Shown here: positions 1-8,485 of the stretch, one piece after another | How the letters are laid out: every line of letters starts with the position of its first letter | Numbering within the stretch: position 1 is the first letter of the stretch | Source of the DNA: Bacteroidetes bacterium SB0662_bin_6 | GTDB taxonomy: Bacteria > Bacteroidota > Rhodothermia > Rhodothermales > VXPQ01 | Direction: 5' to 3' | DNA length: 64,000 bases | Assembly: GCA_009839485.1 (NCBI GenBank) | Contig: VXPQ01000032.1 | Coordinates: 278,982-342,981, forward strand | Notes under the pieces: generated by a model | What the model was told of the DNA's origin: nothing | What the model saw: only the letters and a program-made list of their open reading frames with translations | Databases searched by the model: none | Translations under genes and position numbers: made by a program

Positions 1-501
1 ATCCATGTAGACCCGGATCCGGTCGCGAAACTTGCCGCCGAGGAGCTGATACACCGGCAGGCCCAGCGCCTTGCCGGCAAGGTCCCACAACGCGGTTTCG
101 ACCGCCGACAGCACGGCGACATACATGCCCGACTGGGCTCCCTCGAAAAAACCCGCCCTGCGAATGTCCTCGAACAGCCGGTGCACGTTCAGAGGATTCT
201 TTCCCTGAAGCCGCTGGCCGAACATTTTTACCAGGTGGTATGTGCCGGGCACCGCATCCACCCCCTCGCCGCAGCCCCAGATATCCTGGTTGGTGTATAT
301 CTTCACAAAAAGACCGTGGGCGTTCCGTATGTATCCGCATCTGATATCCGTAATCTCCAGGTCCGACGGAGAAGAAGCCAGATTGGCTCTCTCGACAGCG
401 GATTCCAGGCCGCGCCCGAATCCGGCGAGCGGCGTGGCGGCCCATGCGCCCGCAAGGGCGCTTCCGGCCAGAAAGGAACGTCGGGTGTGTCTCTTTTTCA
501 T
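1..501 (-). CDS. Tat-exported enolase-superfamily (mandelate racemase/muconate lactonizing type) enzyme, partial
   Basis: The reading frame starts at an ATG complementary to 499-501 and runs off the left edge; 167 codons are visible. The N-terminus carries a twin-arginine signal (KKRHTRRSFLAGSALAG). It is followed by an enolase-superfamily N-terminal capping domain: a GxxGWGE-like region is replaced by GCGEGVD, and SAVETALWDLAGKALGLPVYQLLGG is typical of the family at about residues 133-158. The metal-binding barrel lies outside the window. Members of this superfamily dehydrate or racemize sugar acids; the substrate cannot be told from this half. It lies 20 bp downstream of the RraA-like gene on the same strand, so the two are probably co-transcribed. 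The Tat signal implies a periplasmic enzyme, which is unusual because most relatives are cytoplasmic. Confidence 0.8.
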   Translation of the reverse strand, partial: MKKRHTRRSFLAGSALAGAWAATPLAGFGRGLESAVERANLASSPSDLEITDIRCGYIRNAHGLFVKIYTNQDIWGCGEGVDAVPGTYHLVKMFGQRLQGKNPLNVHRLFEDIRRAGFFEGAQSGMYVAVLSAVETALWDLAGKALGLPVYQLLGGKFRDRIRVYMD

Positions 502-521
502 GATTCTTTCAGGGTGTGGGC

Positions 522-1472
522 CTACCAGGTTCGGGTATCGAGGTAGTCCTGAATATTTTCTTTCGCCACCGGAAGTTCGTCGATGTGCGCTTCGAGCCAC
601 CGCGAAAAGTCGCGTTCGATTTCCGCGGACCATCGGGTATCGATCTGGCCGGGCGTATAGACCTGCTCGCGAAGACGCTGGTGCCCGAACATATCCCGCA
701 GCCGAACGATTTCCGAGGTGGTGACCACCTGCTCCGCCAGGTGAGGAGGTATAAAAATGACGCCGCCGTCTCGCCCCAGCACGACATCGCCGGGCATCAC
801 CGTCGCCTTGCCGATCCGCGTCGGCCGGTTAATCCCGACCAGGGTGGTGTTGAGTCTCCCGTCGGGATTGTTCAGGTGATGAGAGGGGTGATAACTCCGA
901 AAGAACGACGTGAACGAACCGATTTCCTTGAGGCCGTCGATATCCCGGATGGCGCCGTCATAGACGATCCCGTTGCCCGACTTCGCATAGATCGAGTTGC
1001 CCAGGTTGTCGCCGATGGTCGGTCCGTCTTCGTGGGCGCCGAATTGATCGACGACGTACACGTCCCCTTGCACGAGCAGGTCGATAGGCCACGAATTCTG
1101 CGATCCGATGCGCCCGTCTTCAGTATGTCCTTTTTCGTCGATCGCACGATGAATATCCGGCCGGCCCGGCATGAAAATCGCCGTAACGGCCCTGCCCACC
1201 AGCACGCTGTCCGGGTTAATCGTCATCCAGCCATCGTCATACTGATGGTTGAAGTTGCCTCCCCTCAATACCGCCCAGGCTTCTTCCAGAGTAACCTGTC
1301 GCATCCGATCCAGGATGTCGTCGGGTACGCGGGGCCGGCCGTCGGGAAACCGCTCGCCCTGCCATTCGGGCGTCAGAAAAACAAGGTCTTCTTTCGAGAT
1401 TTGCTGCGCAGAAACGGCCTGGACGAAAAAGAGCGGCAGCAGGATAAAAGGCAAGAATCGGCTGGCCGTCAT
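522..1472 (-). CDS. Exported RraA-like / HMG-CHA aldolase family protein
   Basis: The product is 316 aa and contains the RraA/dimethylmenaquinone-methyltransferase-like fold. Diagnostic segments are IVYDGAIRDIDGLKEIG in the centre and VMPGDVVLGRDGGVIFIPP towards the C-terminus. In the family the Arg-Asp pair of the first segment binds metal and oxo-acid substrate in 4-hydroxy-4-methyl-2-oxoglutarate or oxaloacetate cleavage. The start at 1472 gives a clean signal peptide (FLPFILLPLFFVQAVSAQ); the frame stays open upstream to 1697, but that extension looks non-coding. Together with the following exported enolase-superfamily gene it suggests dehydration plus retro-aldol cleavage of a sugar acid outside the cytoplasm, which is inference. 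A role as RNase E inhibitor is unlikely for an exported protein. Confidence 0.8.
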   Translation of the reverse strand: MTASRFLPFILLPLFFVQAVSAQQISKEDLVFLTPEWQGERFPDGRPRVPDDILDRMRQVTLEEAWAVLRGGNFNHQYDDGWMTINPDSVLVGRAVTAIFMPGRPDIHRAIDEKGHTEDGRIGSQNSWPIDLLVQGDVYVVDQFGAHEDGPTIGDNLGNSIYAKSGNGIVYDGAIRDIDGLKEIGSFTSFFRSYHPSHHLNNPDGRLNTTLVGINRPTRIGKATVMPGDVVLGRDGGVIFIPPHLAEQVVTTSEIVRLRDMFGHQRLREQVYTPGQIDTRWSAEIERDFSRWLEAHIDELPVAKENIQDYLDTRTW

Positions 1473-1682
1473 ACCTGAAAACGGGCGAGGGAGCAAAAGC
1501 AGCGAAACCATACGCAAAATATGCGTTGTTGCGATATAATCCCCCAAATTTGAATTTTCAAGGGAATTTTCGGCTATATTTTCTTGCGGTTTTTTCGCCT
1601 CCCTTTGTCGTTCAGGCGCTGGCCGGGGAGCGTCACGCTCCGGCGTCACACACACGCCATGAAACAAGCACAGGCTACTCAC

Positions 1683-4600
1683 ATGAGCAGACTTCAAATC
1701 CGTTCAAACCTGATCACTGCGCTGGCGGTATGCTGCGCCGCCGCAGTCCTGTCCGTAGGCCTGAGTACACCCAAACAGGAACGTGTCCTGGTGTTCTCGA
1801 AAACGGAGGGATTCCGGCACGCGTCGATCGAAGCGGGCGTGGAAAGCCTCCGCAAGCTTGGTGAGGAGCATGGCTTCGCGGTCGATGCGACCGAAGATGC
1901 GGCCGCGTTCACCGAGCACAATCTGAAGAACTATCGCGCCGTGATCTTTCTGAACACGACAGGGGATGTGCTCGACCCGGCGCAGCAGGACGAATTCGAG
2001 CGCTACATCCAGGCGGGCGGCGGCTACGTCGGCATCCACGCCGCCACCGATACGGAGTACGACTGGCCCTGGTACGGAAAACTCGCCGGCGCCTGGTTCG
2101 AGAGCCATCCCATCGACCCGAACGTGCGGAGCGGCGTCTTTCGGGTACTACGCAAGGACCACGTGTCGACGGAGGGGCTGCCGGACCGGTGGGAGCGCGA
2201 GGACGAGTTTTACAACTTCCACTCCATTAACCCCGACATCGAAGTCCTCATAGATATCGACGAAACCACGTACGAGGGCGGCACGAACGGCGAGTACCAT
2301 CCAATGAGCTGGTACCATGAATTCGATGGAGGGCGAGCATGGTACACCGCGATGGGACATACGGACGAAACGTTTTCGGAACCGCTCTTCCTGCAGCATC
2401 TTCTTGGCGGGATCCGTTACGCGATGGGGGACGGCGCGCTGGACTACAGCCGGGCCCGCCCGCAGGAAAACCGCTTCACCAAGGTCGTGCTTGCCGAAAA
2501 GCTCGACGAACCGCTGGATCTGACCGTGCTCCCGGACGAGCGGGTGCTCTTCATTGAACGCGGCGGCGCAGTGCATCTCTACCATCCCGCCACGGAACAG
2601 ATCACGCAGATTGCGACGATTCCTGTCAGCACCACGTACTTGAACGGGAATATCGCCGAGGACGGCCTGATCGGCGTCGCCGCCGATCCGGACTTCGCAC
2701 AAAACGGCTGGATATACCTTTTCTTCTCCCCGGCAGGAGACGAACCGAAAAACGTGCTTGCGCGCTATCGCATGCAGGGAGACGCGCTCGACCTGGACAC
2801 GGAACAGGTGATTCTGGAAGTGCCCGTGCAACGGGACGAGTGCTGTCACACGGGCGGCTCCATCGCCTTCGACGCCGACGGCAATCTGTATCTGTCCACG
2901 GGCGACAATACGAATCCGTACGGCATAGGCTATGCACCCATCGACGAGCGGCCCGGACGAGCACCCTGGGACGCACAGAAATCGTCCGCCAACACGAACG
3001 ACCTCCGGGGCAAGATCCTGCGCATTACGATGCAACCGGACGGAAGCTACACGATTCCCGAAGGCAACCTCTTCCCGCCGGGTACGGCAAACACGCGACC
3101 CGAGATCTACACGATGGGCCACCGGAATCCGTACCAGATCTCGGTAGACCGGCGAACGGGCTTCCTCTACTGGGGCGATATCGGTCCGGACGCCAGTCGC
3201 GATTCCGTAGACCGCGGCCCCTCCGGCCACGACGAGTTCAACCAGGCGCGGCAGGCCGGCAATTACGGCTGGCCGTACATCACCGCAGACAACAAGCCAT
3301 ACCACGACTTCGATTACGTTTCGCAAACGCCCGGCCCGGCCTTCGACCCGGACCACCTGATAAACGACTCGCCGAACAACACGGGGCTCACGGAACTCCC
3401 CCCGGCGCAGCCTGCTTTTCTGTGGTACCCGTCTGGACCCTCGCCGGAGTTCCCTCTTCTCGGAACCGGCGGCCGTTCGGCGATGGCCGGCCCCGTCTTC
3501 CACCGGGACGACTTCGCCAACGCCGAACGGCTGTTCCCGGCCTGGTACGACGGCAAGCTCTTTCTCTACGAATGGATGCGCGGCTGGATCATTGCTGTGA
3601 CGATGAACGAGGAGGGCGACTTCCTTTCGATGGAGCGGTTCATGCCGAACCACCGCTTCAGCAACCCCATCGACATGGAATTCGCACCGAGCGGCGACCT
3701 TTTCGTACTGGAGTACGGTACAGCCTGGTTTTCGGCCAATGACGACGCCCGGCTCGTCCGCATCGAGTACAACGCAGGGAACCGGAAACCGGCCCCCTCG
3801 CTCTCGGTGGACCAATCCGCCGGGGCCACCCCGCTCCGCGTCGCGCTCTCGTCGGAGGGAACAATAGACGCCGACGGCGACACACTCCGCTACGAATGGG
3901 CAATCACCAATCAGGATGGGACCGGTTTGGCCCGATTGAGCGAGCCGAACCCCACGTACACCTTCGACCAGCCGGGCCTGTATACGGCCACGCTGACCGT
4001 GACCGACACGCAGGGCGAGCGCGCCACAGTCGAGACGCAGATCGTGGCGGGTAACGAGCTGCCGGAAGTGGAAATCGACCTGATAGAGGGAAATCGCTCC
4101 TTCTTCTTTGCGGGAACCCCGATCCACTACGCGGTCCGTGTCCGAGATCATGAGGATGGCACTCTGCAAGACGGGCAGATCCCGGCGGAGCAGGTAACGG
4201 TCACAGCAGACTACCTGCCGGAAGGATACGACCAGGCAGCCATCGCGCAAGGGCATTTCACGCCCGGAGTTCCGATAGCACACGCGGCTGGCCAGGCCTT
4301 AGTGGAAGGGGCGACCTGCCTTGCCTGCCATCAGATCGACCAGTCCTCCATCGGCCCTTCCTACGTAGCTGTGGCGCAGAAGTACGAGGGCGACCCGGAA
4401 GCCACGCAGCATCTGGTGAAGAATATCCGCGAGGGCGGCTCCGGCGTCTGGGGCGAAATGATAATGCCGCCGCACCCGCAGTTTTCCGAAAGCGAGGCGC
4501 AGCAAATGGTGGCGTACATCCTCAGTCTGACCGAGGAGCCCCCGCTGCTGCCTGTCGAGGGAACATACATGCCGCCGGCTGTCGAAGCGGGCGGTACGGC

Positions 4601-5336
4601 GCAAGGTATCGTCGTGCTTCGTGCAGCATACACAGACCGGGGCGCCAACGGGTTGCCCGGCGCCTCGGCCAAAAAAACGCTTGTGCTCCGCGCCACGACC
4701 ATCCTGGCTGGCGACGGGGAACTGGCGGAAGGCGTCATGAGAATCGACGTGCCGCAATTCCCGACCCCGATGGCTATCGTATCGCAACCGGGTTCGTACA
4801 TCCGGTTCGAGCAACTCGACCTGACCGGGATATCGGAGGTGCGCTTGTTCGCACTCGCCCCGAGCCAGTTCCAGGCGATGGGAGGCAAGGTAGAAATCCG
4901 GCTGGATGCTCCGGACGGCCCGCTCCTGGGCGAAACCGACTTTATTCAGGATGTGGCGATGCCCACGCCGTTCCCGGTCGCGCTTGAGCCCACGGTCGGA
5001 ACGCGCGACGTGTACTTCACGTTCAGAAACGACGAGCATGACGGCCAGGGAATGCTCTTCGTTCTTACGACGGTCGAATTCACAGGCGCCGGGGAAAACA
5101 TGCAGCAGGTCGAACAAAGCACGTCCGGGGGGCTGGACACGCATAGCCCCATCAGGGACCTCCTTGCCAACGAACAGGCCAAGGCCGTGCTGGACAAGCA
5201 CGTCCCCGGCATGACGACGAATCCGCAGCTTGAGCAGGCAATGGACATGTCGCTCCGGCAGATCGCGCCCTTTGCGCCGCAGACCTTCACCGAACAACTA
5301 CTGGAGGCCATCGACAAGGACCTGGCCGAACTGTAA
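1683..5336 (+). CDS. Secreted multidomain protein: ThuA + PQQ-type sugar dehydrogenase + PKD + cytochrome c + CBM-like domain
   Basis: This 1217-aa protein starts with a signal peptide or lipoprotein-like leader (ITALAVCCAAAVLSVG). Domains in order: ThuA-like, about residues 35-255 (GGGYVGIHAATDTEYDWPWY); soluble glucose/sorbosone dehydrogenase beta-propeller, about 262-690 (DGLIGVAADPDF, MGHRNPYQISVD); PKD, about 705-790; class I cytochrome c with CLACH heme site near 879-883 and a Met ligand in MIMPPH; CBM6-like beta-sandwich, about 960-1110; and a short helical tail. ThuA and GSDH domains occur together in Bacteroidota secreted proteins, probably in periplasmic oxidation of sugars with electrons passed to the heme; the exact substrate is unknown. 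The frame is open upstream to 1584, but the ATG at 1683 gives the best leader. It is divergent from the RraA-like gene across about 210 bp. Confidence 0.88.
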   Translation: MSRLQIRSNLITALAVCCAAAVLSVGLSTPKQERVLVFSKTEGFRHASIEAGVESLRKLGEEHGFAVDATEDAAAFTEHNLKNYRAVIFLNTTGDVLDPAQQDEFERYIQAGGGYVGIHAATDTEYDWPWYGKLAGAWFESHPIDPNVRSGVFRVLRKDHVSTEGLPDRWEREDEFYNFHSINPDIEVLIDIDETTYEGGTNGEYHPMSWYHEFDGGRAWYTAMGHTDETFSEPLFLQHLLGGIRYAMGDGALDYSRARPQENRFTKVVLAEKLDEPLDLTVLPDERVLFIERGGAVHLYHPATEQITQIATIPVSTTYLNGNIAEDGLIGVAADPDFAQNGWIYLFFSPAGDEPKNVLARYRMQGDALDLDTEQVILEVPVQRDECCHTGGSIAFDADGNLYLSTGDNTNPYGIGYAPIDERPGRAPWDAQKSSANTNDLRGKILRITMQPDGSYTIPEGNLFPPGTANTRPEIYTMGHRNPYQISVDRRTGFLYWGDIGPDASRDSVDRGPSGHDEFNQARQAGNYGWPYITADNKPYHDFDYVSQTPGPAFDPDHLINDSPNNTGLTELPPAQPAFLWYPSGPSPEFPLLGTGGRSAMAGPVFHRDDFANAERLFPAWYDGKLFLYEWMRGWIIAVTMNEEGDFLSMERFMPNHRFSNPIDMEFAPSGDLFVLEYGTAWFSANDDARLVRIEYNAGNRKPAPSLSVDQSAGATPLRVALSSEGTIDADGDTLRYEWAITNQDGTGLARLSEPNPTYTFDQPGLYTATLTVTDTQGERATVETQIVAGNELPEVEIDLIEGNRSFFFAGTPIHYAVRVRDHEDGTLQDGQIPAEQVTVTADYLPEGYDQAAIAQGHFTPGVPIAHAAGQALVEGATCLACHQIDQSSIGPSYVAVAQKYEGDPEATQHLVKNIREGGSGVWGEMIMPPHPQFSESEAQQMVAYILSLTEEPPLLPVEGTYMPPAVEAGGTAQGIVVLRAAYTDRGANGLPGASAKKTLVLRATTILAGDGELAEGVMRIDVPQFPTPMAIVSQPGSYIRFEQLDLTGISEVRLFALAPSQFQAMGGKVEIRLDAPDGPLLGETDFIQDVAMPTPFPVALEPTVGTRDVYFTFRNDEHDGQGMLFVLTTVEFTGAGENMQQVEQSTSGGLDTHSPIRDLLANEQAKAVLDKHVPGMTTNPQLEQAMDMSLRQIAPFAPQTFTEQLLEAIDKDLAEL

Positions 5337-5369
5337 GGGGCTTCGGCGTACCCCGAAAGAATAGTTCCG

Positions 5370-5453
5370 TACCCGGGGTGGGACTCGAACCCACAAGACC
5401 CGAAGGCCATCGGATTTTGAGTCCGACGCGTCTACCAATTCCGCCACCCGGGC
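5370..5453 (-). tRNA. tRNA-Leu (anticodon CAA)
   Basis: On the minus strand the sequence folds as a class II tRNA of 84 nt. It has acceptor GCCCGGG paired to CCCGGGT, D-arm GTGGCGGAATTGGTAGAC, anticodon stem TCGGA/TCCGA around loop CTCAAAA, a variable arm containing GGCCTTCGGGTC, T-arm GTGGGTTCGAGTCCCAC and discriminator A. The anticodon is CAA, reading UUG. The CCA end is not encoded. It sits just after the ThuA-dehydrogenase gene in opposite orientation. Confidence 0.93.
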
Positions 5454-5555
5454 AGGGTCATGGACAGGCCGCGTTTTCGCCGAAGCTTTTACGTACCTCC
5501 GGAGCGTTTCCGCAAGCCTTTCCGTACAACGACCGTCGGGTGCACGGGATCCGCA

Positions 5556-5672
5556 GGGCAAGGACCTTGGGACGCGCATTCGAACAAAACATAGGGCCCG
5601 GGATATCCTGCAAACTCGCGGCCAACCGCACGTTTATGTTTTGAGAGAAGGCGCGTCCCAAGGTCCTCGCCC
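5556..5672. repeat. Long imperfect inverted repeat (38-bp arms) in the gap between tRNA-Leu and dgoD
   Basis: The left arm 5556-5593 and the right arm 5635-5672 are near-exact reverse complements. Both contain AGGACCTTGGGACGCGC and end at the inner side in AAAACATA, with a few mismatches in between and a 41-bp spacer. As RNA it would form a long hairpin. Because the arms are complementary, both strands can be read as the peptide ARTLGRAF-x-QNI, which explains overlapping spurious reading frames here. The rest of the 377-bp gap (5454-5830) shows no convincing gene. It probably belongs to a mobile or MITE-like repeat together with the adjacent end motif at 5677-5697. Confidence 0.7.
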
Positions 5673-5676
5673 ATGT

Positions 5677-5697
5677 GGATTTAATCAGAGGTTCCTT
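5677..5697 (-). repeat. Degenerate copy of dispersed end motif (AAGGAnnCTCTGATTAAnTCC)
   Basis: Read on the minus strand this site is AAGGAACCTCTGATTAAATCC. It differs at only three positions from AAGGATACTCTGATTAAGTCC found at 26751. It directly flanks the long inverted repeat, so it may be one terminus of that element. Confidence 0.55.
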
Positions 5698-5797
5698 AAC
5701 TTGATTCCATTCCGCCCGGCTTCGCCTGCCCGCTTGCAGTTCGGCGCCGCATTGTTCAATTTCAGGGGATGCTGTGCTCCCCATGCTCCGTAAGGCA

Positions 5798-5821
5798 TTT
5801 AGGGCCTGTTGACACTATTCC
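5798..5821 (+). repeat. Dispersed motif TTTAGGGCCTGTTGACACTA
   Basis: This short block just before dgoD recurs at 21457 as TTTAGGGCCTGTTCACACTA and in part at 53551 (TTAGGGCCTGTTACCACT). All copies are intergenic. The sequence resembles a transposon terminal inverted repeat, but no transposase gene is adjacent; that reading is inference. Confidence 0.5.
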
Positions 5822-5830
5822 ACGCATTCC

Positions 5831-7030
5831 ATGCCCGCTGAACCGGCTCCCCTCAGGTCTTTCGAGAAAGATATTGTCGTCGAATCCTTTGAGTTGTTCG
5901 ACGTACCTCCCCGCTGGCTTTTTCTGAAAGTCATCACAAAGGGAGGACTTGTCGGCTGGGGCGAACCGGTCGTCGAGGGGCGCAGCGGCGCCGTACGGGC
6001 TGCCGTCGAGGAACTGGGCGAATATGTGATCGGACGGCCCGCGAACCGCATCGAGGACATCTGGCAAGTCCTCCACCGGGGCGGATTCTATCGGGGCGGA
6101 CCGGTGCTGATGAGCGCCATAGCAGGCATCGATCAGGCATTGTGGGACATCAAGGGCAAAGCGCTGAACGCCCCTGTGTATGAACTGCTTGGCGGCGCGG
6201 TGCGGGGCAACATCGCGGTATACGGCTGGATAGGGGGCGACAGCCCGGACGGAGTGGCGGAAGCTGCACAGCACCGGGTGAAGCAAGGATTCAGCGCGGT
6301 CAAGATGAATGCATCGGGCCGGATGGCGTGGATCGACAGCCCGCAGCGCATCACAGAGATCGCGGAACGGATGCGGTTGGTGCGCGAAGCGGTGGGGCCG
6401 GATATCGACATCGGGGTGGATTTCCACGGGCGTATCCATCGCGGACTGGCCCGGCGGGCCATCGAGGCCCTGGAGCCGTATGCGCCGATGTTTGTGGAGG
6501 AACCGGTCGCACCGGGGCACGAAGACCTGCTGGCCGGCCTCGCCGCGGGGTTGCGCACCCCGCTGGCGACCGGGGAGCGGCTCTATTCCCGGTGGGATTT
6601 CAAGCACGTACTACCGCACATCGACGTGGCGCAGCCCGACGTCAGCCATGCCGGGGGCATCTCCGAAACCCGGCGGATTGCGTCCATGGCCGAGGCATAC
6701 GATGTGGCGCTGGCGCCGCATTGCCCGCTGGGTCCCCTTGCGCTGGCGGCTTCGCTACACGTGGATTTTGCGTCGATCAACGCCTTCATTCAGGAAACCA
6801 GCCTCGGCATGCATTATCACGATCAGTATGGCGTGGAATTGCTGGATTATGTGGCTAACCCGGAGGTGTTCGCGGTGCGGGAAGGGAAAATTTCGCTACC
6901 CGAAAAGCCGGGACTGGGGGTCGAAATCGATGAGGATATCGTGCGTAAAGAAGCGAGCCGTGCCGATGGAGAAAACGGCTGGAGAAATCCCGTGTGGCGC
7001 CTGAGCGACGGCTCGTTTGCGGAATGGTAG
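5831..7030 (+). CDS. dgoD: D-galactonate dehydratase
   Basis: This 399-aa protein belongs to the enolase superfamily and follows the DgoD pattern closely from end to end: PPRWLFLKV, GWGEPVVEGR, MSAIAGIDQALWDIKGK, VDFHGR, MAEAYDVALAPHCPLGP, KPGLGVEIDE and a final SFAEW. Expected metal ligands and bases are present: Asp197 and His199 (VDFHG), Glu223 (VEEP), Glu249 (TGERL) and His297 (PHCPLGP). It converts D-galactonate to 2-dehydro-3-deoxy-D-galactonate in the cytoplasm. No kinase, aldolase or transporter of the De Ley-Doudoroff route is beside it, so it appears to stand alone. A few N-terminal residues ahead of VVESFELF may be extra. Confidence 0.93.
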   Translation: MPAEPAPLRSFEKDIVVESFELFDVPPRWLFLKVITKGGLVGWGEPVVEGRSGAVRAAVEELGEYVIGRPANRIEDIWQVLHRGGFYRGGPVLMSAIAGIDQALWDIKGKALNAPVYELLGGAVRGNIAVYGWIGGDSPDGVAEAAQHRVKQGFSAVKMNASGRMAWIDSPQRITEIAERMRLVREAVGPDIDIGVDFHGRIHRGLARRAIEALEPYAPMFVEEPVAPGHEDLLAGLAAGLRTPLATGERLYSRWDFKHVLPHIDVAQPDVSHAGGISETRRIASMAEAYDVALAPHCPLGPLALAASLHVDFASINAFIQETSLGMHYHDQYGVELLDYVANPEVFAVREGKISLPEKPGLGVEIDEDIVRKEASRADGENGWRNPVWRLSDGSFAEW

Positions 7031-7052
7031 GCCGTTCCGTTACGTGCAAAGG

Positions 7053-8429
7053 CTATCCCGTGACGGCCAATTCCTTCATAAAGCGGATGGAAGAGGCAAT
7101 GCCCCGGCTGAAACGGTCGAGTCCGAAATGCTCGTTGGGCGAATGGATGGCGTCCGAGTCGAGTCCGAACCCCATCAGCACGGTATCGAGTCCCAGCGCT
7201 TCCTGAAAATCCGCCACGACCGGGATAGAGCCTCCCTCCCGGATAAACACCGGCTGGCGACCGAACTCATCACGCAGCGCCCGAAAGGCGGCCTGCATGG
7301 CCGGGATGGAGCGATCTACAAGAACCGGCATGCCGCCGTGCAGATCACGGAAGGTCACCTTCATGGTGGGCGGCGTTTCCCTTGTGAAATAGCGCCGGAG
7401 CATGGCTGCCACTTCGTTCGGACGCTGGTCCGGAACAAGCCGCACCGAAATTTTTGCACCGGCCCGGGACGGCAGCACCGTTTTGGCGCCCTCCCCCTGG
7501 TAGCCCCCTCCTATACCGTTTACATCCAGCGCCGGGCGCCCGCGTGTGGCTTCCAGTACCGAATACCCCGCTTCGGTACGCGCTGAGGAGATCCCTATAT
7601 CCCGTTTCCACGCCGCTTCATCGAAGGGCAGGCTGCGAAACGCTTCACGCTCCTCGTCGTCGAGCTCCCGGACTGCGTCGTAGAATCCCGGAAGCGTAAC
7701 CCGGCCTTGCTCGTCGTGTAATCCGGCAATCAGGCGGGTCAGCACATGAATCGGGTTTTCGACGGCGCCCCCGTACACCCCCGAGTGCAGATCCCTGTTC
7801 GGTCCATCCAGAATCACCTCTACGTAAGCCATGCCGCGCAGGCCATACCCGATAGAAGGAAGGCCTTCGGCGAAAAGCGCCGTGTCCGAGATCAATGCTA
7901 CGTCGGCCGCGAGGCGCTCCTGATGCGTTTCGAGAAAAGGACGCAGGTGCGCTGAGCCGCTTTCCTCTTCGCCTTCGATCAGAAATTTCAGGTTGACGGG
8001 CAGTTCGCCGGCGGTGCGCAGCCAGGACTCCGCAGCCTTGGCGTGCATAAAGAGTTGTCCCTTGTCGTCGCTGGCCCCCCGGGCGAACAACTGACCCCCG
8101 CGTTCCGTGGGCTCAAAGGGAGGCGTCTCCCACAAGTCGAGCGGGTCCGGCGGCTGCACATCGTAGTGACCGTACACCAGCACCGTCGGGCGCTGTGCAT
8201 CGTGCATGTGTGCAGCGGTGACAATGGGGTGCCCCTCCGTTGCGTGGATCTGTACTTCACCGATGCCGATTTCGTGGAGATGGTCGGCAATCCATACGGC
8301 AGCGCGACGCACCTCTCCCGCATAGGCCGGGTCGGTGCTGACGGACGGAATGCGCAGCAGGCTCTTCAGTTCGTCAACGAACCGGGGTTCGTGCTTCACA
8401 GCGTAGGCAAGCGCACTGGAAACAGACAT
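7053..8429 (-). CDS. M20-family dipeptidase / amidohydrolase
   Basis: The product is 458 aa. Zinc-peptidase landmarks of clan MH, family M20 are visible: VYGHYDVQPPDP near residue 88 with the first His and Asp, RGASDDKGQ with the bridging Asp, LIEGEEESGS with the catalytic Glu pair, a dimerization lid in the middle with DLHSGVYGG, and SDAIHSPNEHF near the C-terminus with the last His. It resembles the PepV/CNDP-like dipeptidases that cleave short peptides in the cytoplasm. The start at ATG 8429 (MSVSSALAYAV) matches the family; the frame is open upstream to 8510, but that would overlap the preceding lipoprotein gene. It ends the long minus-strand gene run that begins at clpX. Confidence 0.9.
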   Translation of the reverse strand: MSVSSALAYAVKHEPRFVDELKSLLRIPSVSTDPAYAGEVRRAAVWIADHLHEIGIGEVQIHATEGHPIVTAAHMHDAQRPTVLVYGHYDVQPPDPLDLWETPPFEPTERGGQLFARGASDDKGQLFMHAKAAESWLRTAGELPVNLKFLIEGEEESGSAHLRPFLETHQERLAADVALISDTALFAEGLPSIGYGLRGMAYVEVILDGPNRDLHSGVYGGAVENPIHVLTRLIAGLHDEQGRVTLPGFYDAVRELDDEEREAFRSLPFDEAAWKRDIGISSARTEAGYSVLEATRGRPALDVNGIGGGYQGEGAKTVLPSRAGAKISVRLVPDQRPNEVAAMLRRYFTRETPPTMKVTFRDLHGGMPVLVDRSIPAMQAAFRALRDEFGRQPVFIREGGSIPVVADFQEALGLDTVLMGFGLDSDAIHSPNEHFGLDRFSRGIASSIRFMKELAVTG

Positions 8430-8485
8430 AGGCCATCGCGGAAAGACCGGGTATATGCAGATGTCGGACAGGACTGATCGGGCGC

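Noticed and set aside
2148-4283. Long open frame (711 codons) antisense to the ThuA-dehydrogenase gene
   Set aside because: Arg/Val-rich translation without recognisable motifs; a codon-bias shadow of a strongly supported gene on the other strand.
5458-5784. 108-codon frame across the long inverted repeat
   Set aside because: The reading frame is created by the repeat arms, which give the same peptide on both strands; no start context or homology seen. Not excluded if repeat copies prove to be translated.
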